Source: Mesorhizobium loti CJ3sym
GTDB lineage: Bacteria; Pseudomonadota; Alphaproteobacteria; Rhizobiales; Rhizobiaceae
NCBI RefSeq assembly: GCF_000472785.1
Contig: NZ_AXAL01000018.1
Location: forward strand, 62,001-126,000
Length of the DNA: 64,000 bases
Direction of reading: 5' to 3'
Shown here: positions 61,831-64,000 of the stretch, piece after piece
Position numbering within the stretch: position 1 is the first letter of the stretch
Layout of the letters: each line of letters starts with the position of its first letter
Made by a program: the position numbers and the translations under genes
Notes under the pieces: generated by a model
Told to the model about the DNA's origin: nothing
Seen by the model: the letters and a program-made list of their open reading frames with translations, nothing else
The model's database searches: none

Positions 61831-62107
61831 GGGTTCTGCTCCCGTATTGGACGCGCAGGCCTCTGACGCGATCCAGGTGTGAAACTACATCCACACCGCT
61901 CGCCTCCGAGCGGGCGTGATAATTTTCGGTGACCCGAATGATCGTTTCCACCACATTTGGGAAGCAGCCGCAACAGCGACCGCGCTTTTGCATGGCATGA
62001 TAAATCTTTGCCGGCACGATAAGCTGCCAGGGATCCAGATCCAGCAGCCCAATGATCGTCTGCTCGATTTCCTTCTCGGTAATGATATTGCAATGGCAGA
62101 TCAGCAT
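61796..62107 (-). CDS. bfd: Bacterioferritin-associated ferredoxin
   Basis: The 103-residue protein has the [2Fe-2S] cysteine set Cys4 and Cys6 (LICHCN) with Cys45 and Cys48 (RCCGCFP). Bfd donates electrons to Bfr haem to release stored iron. The first 65 residues are the whole Bfd domain; the remaining about 40 residues are a polar tail not found in E. coli Bfd. Its 3' end overlaps bfr by 35 bases. No Irr-box is seen directly upstream. Confidence 0.93.
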   Translation of the reverse strand: MLICHCNIITEKEIEQTIIGLLDLDPWQLIVPAKIYHAMQKRGRCCGCFPNVVETIIRVTENYHARSEASGVDVVSHLDRVRGLRVQYGSRTHERRNSDHRAA

Positions 62108-62162
62108 TGACTTGGCTCTGGCTGACGGCGCTTCCTCCTCGCCGCGTGGCTTAAATCTTCAT

Positions 62163-62191
62163 CGGGCATGATCCTTTCAAGACCATGCCCG
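62163..62191. terminator. Hairpin between the first imelysin gene and bfd
   Basis: CGGGCATG and CATGCCCG, an 8-base perfect stem with a 13-base loop, lie 12 bases after the imelysin stop codon. No U-tract follows on the minus strand. It may end or process the imelysin message before bfd. Confidence 0.4.
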
Positions 62192-62203
62192 GGGGGTTTT
62201 CCC

Positions 62204-63493
62204 TTATTTGAACACCTTGTCGGGTGCGTCGAGGCTATCGGACCCTTCGAAGGCGATGGCGTTGAGCTTCAAGGAACCGACGGCACGTTCGATCGATTTG
62301 GTCTGGTCCATCAGCGCGTCGATCGCCGCCTGAACGGTGGCATTGCCTTCCTTGTTTCCTTCGGCGATCTGCTGGTCATAGGCCTCGCCGGCCAATGCCC
62401 GCGCCTTGATCGCCTCCATCTTGGCGACGGTGACATCGAGCTTATCAGACAGTTCCTTGTCGATCGCCGGATCGGTAGCCTTCACCATATCGGCCACCGA
62501 AGGCCCCGAAACAACCGTGCCATCGAGCCTGGTATAGTTGGCGTGGTAGGCGGCGCGGATGCCGATCGCGTCATTGAGGTGCGAGTTGTAGGTATTGTCG
62601 GAGAAGCAGTCCTGCTCCTCTTCCGGATCATGCAGCAACAGGCCGAGCTTCATGCGCTCACCGGCCAGTTCACCGTAGGACAGCGAGCCCATGCCGGTGA
62701 AGATGGTCGAGATGGCGGTGTCCGGCTCGCCGTCGACGAGGTTCTTGCGCGCCGCGCCGTCTTCCTTCCAGTCATTGACCATCTTCTGCAGATCGGAAAC
62801 CAGAAGGCCGGTCGCCGACTTCAGATATTGCGCACGGCGGTCGCAATTGCCGCCGGTGCAGTTCTTGAGGTCATAGTCGGTATAGGGACGTTCGCCGGCG
62901 CCCGGGCCGGTGCCATGCAGATCCTGGCCCCAGAGTAGGAATTCGATGGCGTGATAACCGGTGGCGACGTTGGCCTCGATGCCGCCAGCCTGCTGCAGCG
63001 TGCCTGACAGGAATTCCGGTGTCAGGTTCGATGCGTCGACCTTCTTGCCATTGATCTCGATCTCCTTGTTGGCGATCACATTGGCCGTATAGAGCGAATT
63101 CGCGTCCGATTCTGTGCCGTAACTCTTGGCGACATAATCGATCAGGCCTTCGTCCAGCGGCCAGGAATTCACCTCGCCTTCCCAGTCGTCGACGATCTTG
63201 TTGCCGAAACGGTAGACTTCGGTCTGCTGGTAGGGAACGCGCGCCGCCTTCCAGGCATCGCGGGCAGCATTGAGCGTTTCCGCCGAGGGTTTGGCAAGCA
63301 GCGCGTCGACTGCCTTGTCGAGTGCCTGAGCCGTGGTCAGTGAATCCTCATATTTGGCGAGCCCGATATCGGCATAGGTCTTGATAACCGCCTTCGTGTC
63401 GGTTTCCGCCTTGGCAGGCAGCACAAATACCGCCGCCGTCAGCAGCGCCGTGGCACCGATCGCCGCAAGCCTGCCGCCATATCGTGCTGTCAT
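62204..63493 (-). CDS. Imelysin/IrpA-like periplasmic protein (intact motif)
   Basis: The 429-residue protein has a signal peptide (MTARYGGRLAAIGATALLTA to VLPAKA). An imelysin domain follows with GYHAIE at 179-184, the GxHxxE motif, and FLLWGQDLHGTGPG after it. Cysteine pairs (NCTGGNC, DCFSD) are present. IrpA-like proteins are required for growth under iron limitation and are thought to bind or process periplasmic iron. GGAGAG precedes ATG 63493, so the longer frame is rejected. An Irr-box-like palindrome is 252 bases upstream. Confidence 0.92.
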   Translation of the reverse strand: MTARYGGRLAAIGATALLTAAVFVLPAKAETDTKAVIKTYADIGLAKYEDSLTTAQALDKAVDALLAKPSAETLNAARDAWKAARVPYQQTEVYRFGNKIVDDWEGEVNSWPLDEGLIDYVAKSYGTESDANSLYTANVIANKEIEINGKKVDASNLTPEFLSGTLQQAGGIEANVATGYHAIEFLLWGQDLHGTGPGAGERPYTDYDLKNCTGGNCDRRAQYLKSATGLLVSDLQKMVNDWKEDGAARKNLVDGEPDTAISTIFTGMGSLSYGELAGERMKLGLLLHDPEEEQDCFSDNTYNSHLNDAIGIRAAYHANYTRLDGTVVSGPSVADMVKATDPAIDKELSDKLDVTVAKMEAIKARALAGEAYDQQIAEGNKEGNATVQAAIDALMDQTKSIERAVGSLKLNAIAFEGSDSLDAPDKVFK

Positions 63494-63926
63494 TATCGCT
63501 CTCCAGTTTCTCGGAAATTCTATAACCGGCGCGTGCGGCGACCAGCGCCGGACCACATCAATGCCAAATGCGCCAAGACTTGCCGCGCCATCGCGCGGTT
63601 CAGGGAAGAAAGACACCAAAATGCCTCCAATCGAACGGGTTCAAGGCCCAAACATCAAAGGGATGCGCTAACGCGCAGGCTCCCATAAAGCTTCGACATC
63701 AGTGGAAGTCAATGAAAATCGACGGGAAAAGCCAATTGAAACAATAGTTTAGAATTATTCTAAACTGCAACGGTCAACTTTATGCCTTCGCTGCACCGGC
63801 TTTGCGGCCGAACTGTCCGATTGACAGCCGCCATCCCGGGTGCGACCCGCAAACGCTCTCTTGCGGCGGCGCCAGACAATTGCCACTTGGCCGGAGATCC
63901 TAGGATCGAATCAGGATTGGAACGCG
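63494..63926. promoter_or_regulatory. Divergent iron-regulated region
   Basis: This 433-base gap separates the imelysin gene (minus) and the reductase gene (plus). It contains the palindrome at 63746-63766; a TTGACC hexamer reading leftward lies 5 bases beyond it (63772-63777). I found no convincing -10 match, and apparent reading frames are short and unlike genes. Confidence 0.6.
63746..63766. promoter_or_regulatory. Irr-box (ICE)-like palindrome
   Basis: Two perfect 10-base arms (AGTTTAGAAT / ATTCTAAACT) around a single T include TTTAGAA-N3-TTCTAAA, the rhizobial Irr-box core as I know it. The window also carries irr at 28485. Position is 252 bases upstream of the imelysin and 160 bases upstream of the divergent reductase, so either could be the target. 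Confidence 0.8.
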
Positions 63927-64000
63927 ATGAAGAACGGCGTGGTCATTGTCGGTGCGGGTCATGCGGGCGTGCAAGCGGCCGCCAGTCTGCGCGAGGATGG
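63927..64000 (+). CDS. FAD-dependent ferredoxin reductase-like protein, N-terminal part
   Basis: The 24 visible codons read MKNGVVIVGAGHAGVQAAAS followed by LRED and an edge. GxGxxG at VVIVGAGHAGVQAAASLR is the FAD-binding fold of NAD(P)H:ferredoxin reductases of the rubredoxin-reductase type (VVVVGAGHAG is typical). CAGGATTGG lies just upstream of ATG 63927. The gene continues beyond the window. With the palindrome upstream, it may be iron-regulated. Confidence 0.75.
   Translation, partial: MKNGVVIVGAGHAGVQAAASLRED

Noticed and set aside
63381..63671. 96-codon plus-strand open frame near the iron region
   Set aside because: Most of it is antisense to the imelysin signal peptide region; composition is not gene-like and no ribosome site precedes it.

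Overview
The window reads as chromosomal DNA of a GC-rich alphaproteobacterium of the order Hyphomicrobiales, most likely Mesorhizobium or a close relative. The evidence is gene order recalled from that group (irr-fabA-fabB-fabI; mutM-echA-rpsT-dnaA-dnaN-recF; rimP-nusA-ylxR-infB-rbfA-truB-rpsO-pnp; tsaB-rimI-plsC-miaB-phoH-ybeY-corC-lnt-praR-metK-trmB), an Irr-type Fur regulator with a matching Irr-box-like palindrome, and short intergenic hairpin repeats typical of rhizobia. I see no prophage, insertion sequence, CRISPR array, tRNA or rRNA.

Layout. 1-3100: start of a ligase-associated helicase, a composite palindromic repeat, an NlpC/P60 peptidase, a MarR-like regulator and an M17 aminopeptidase, all on the minus strand. 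3200-15400: a nearly complete Flp/Tad pilus locus: tadD; tadC-tadB-cpaF-cpaE-cpaD-cpaC-cpaB; cpaA; a 58-residue Flp pilin; then, divergently, a free secretin-N-like protein and two TadE-like pseudopilins. A PhnD-like periplasmic binding protein closes it. 16500-26300: deoB, mutM, an enoyl-CoA hydratase, rpsT, dnaA, dnaN, recF, a MoeB/HesA E1-like enzyme and a GNAT. 26400-34500: a 2-hydroxyacid dehydrogenase, an SH3 protein, a DUF4260 protein, irr, fabA-fabB-fabI, an EAL protein with a degenerate GGDEF domain, and an RsmC-like methyltransferase.

34600-45700 is the minus-strand translation/RNA operon (rimP to pnp, with corA inserted). 46000-57500 carries a small unknown protein and the long minus-strand operon from tsaB to trmB (tRNA and rRNA modification, lipoprotein acylation, lipid acylation, metK). 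57500-64000 is an iron-related region, all minus strand until the last gene: imelysin, then bfd-bfr-diheme cytochrome-second imelysin-DUF1513 in a tightly packed run, with an Irr-box-like palindrome upstream of the first imelysin and a divergent ferredoxin-reductase-like gene cut by the window end.

The parts most worth following up are the imelysin/diheme/DUF1513 cluster interleaved with bacterioferritin genes; five intergenic hairpins that differ in their outer stems but share one loop pattern (AAAACCG-N4/5-CACTTTT); and leader structures at pnp, metK and dnaA. Start codons were chosen by Shine-Dalgarno fit and family N-termini, and many differ from the longest open frame.
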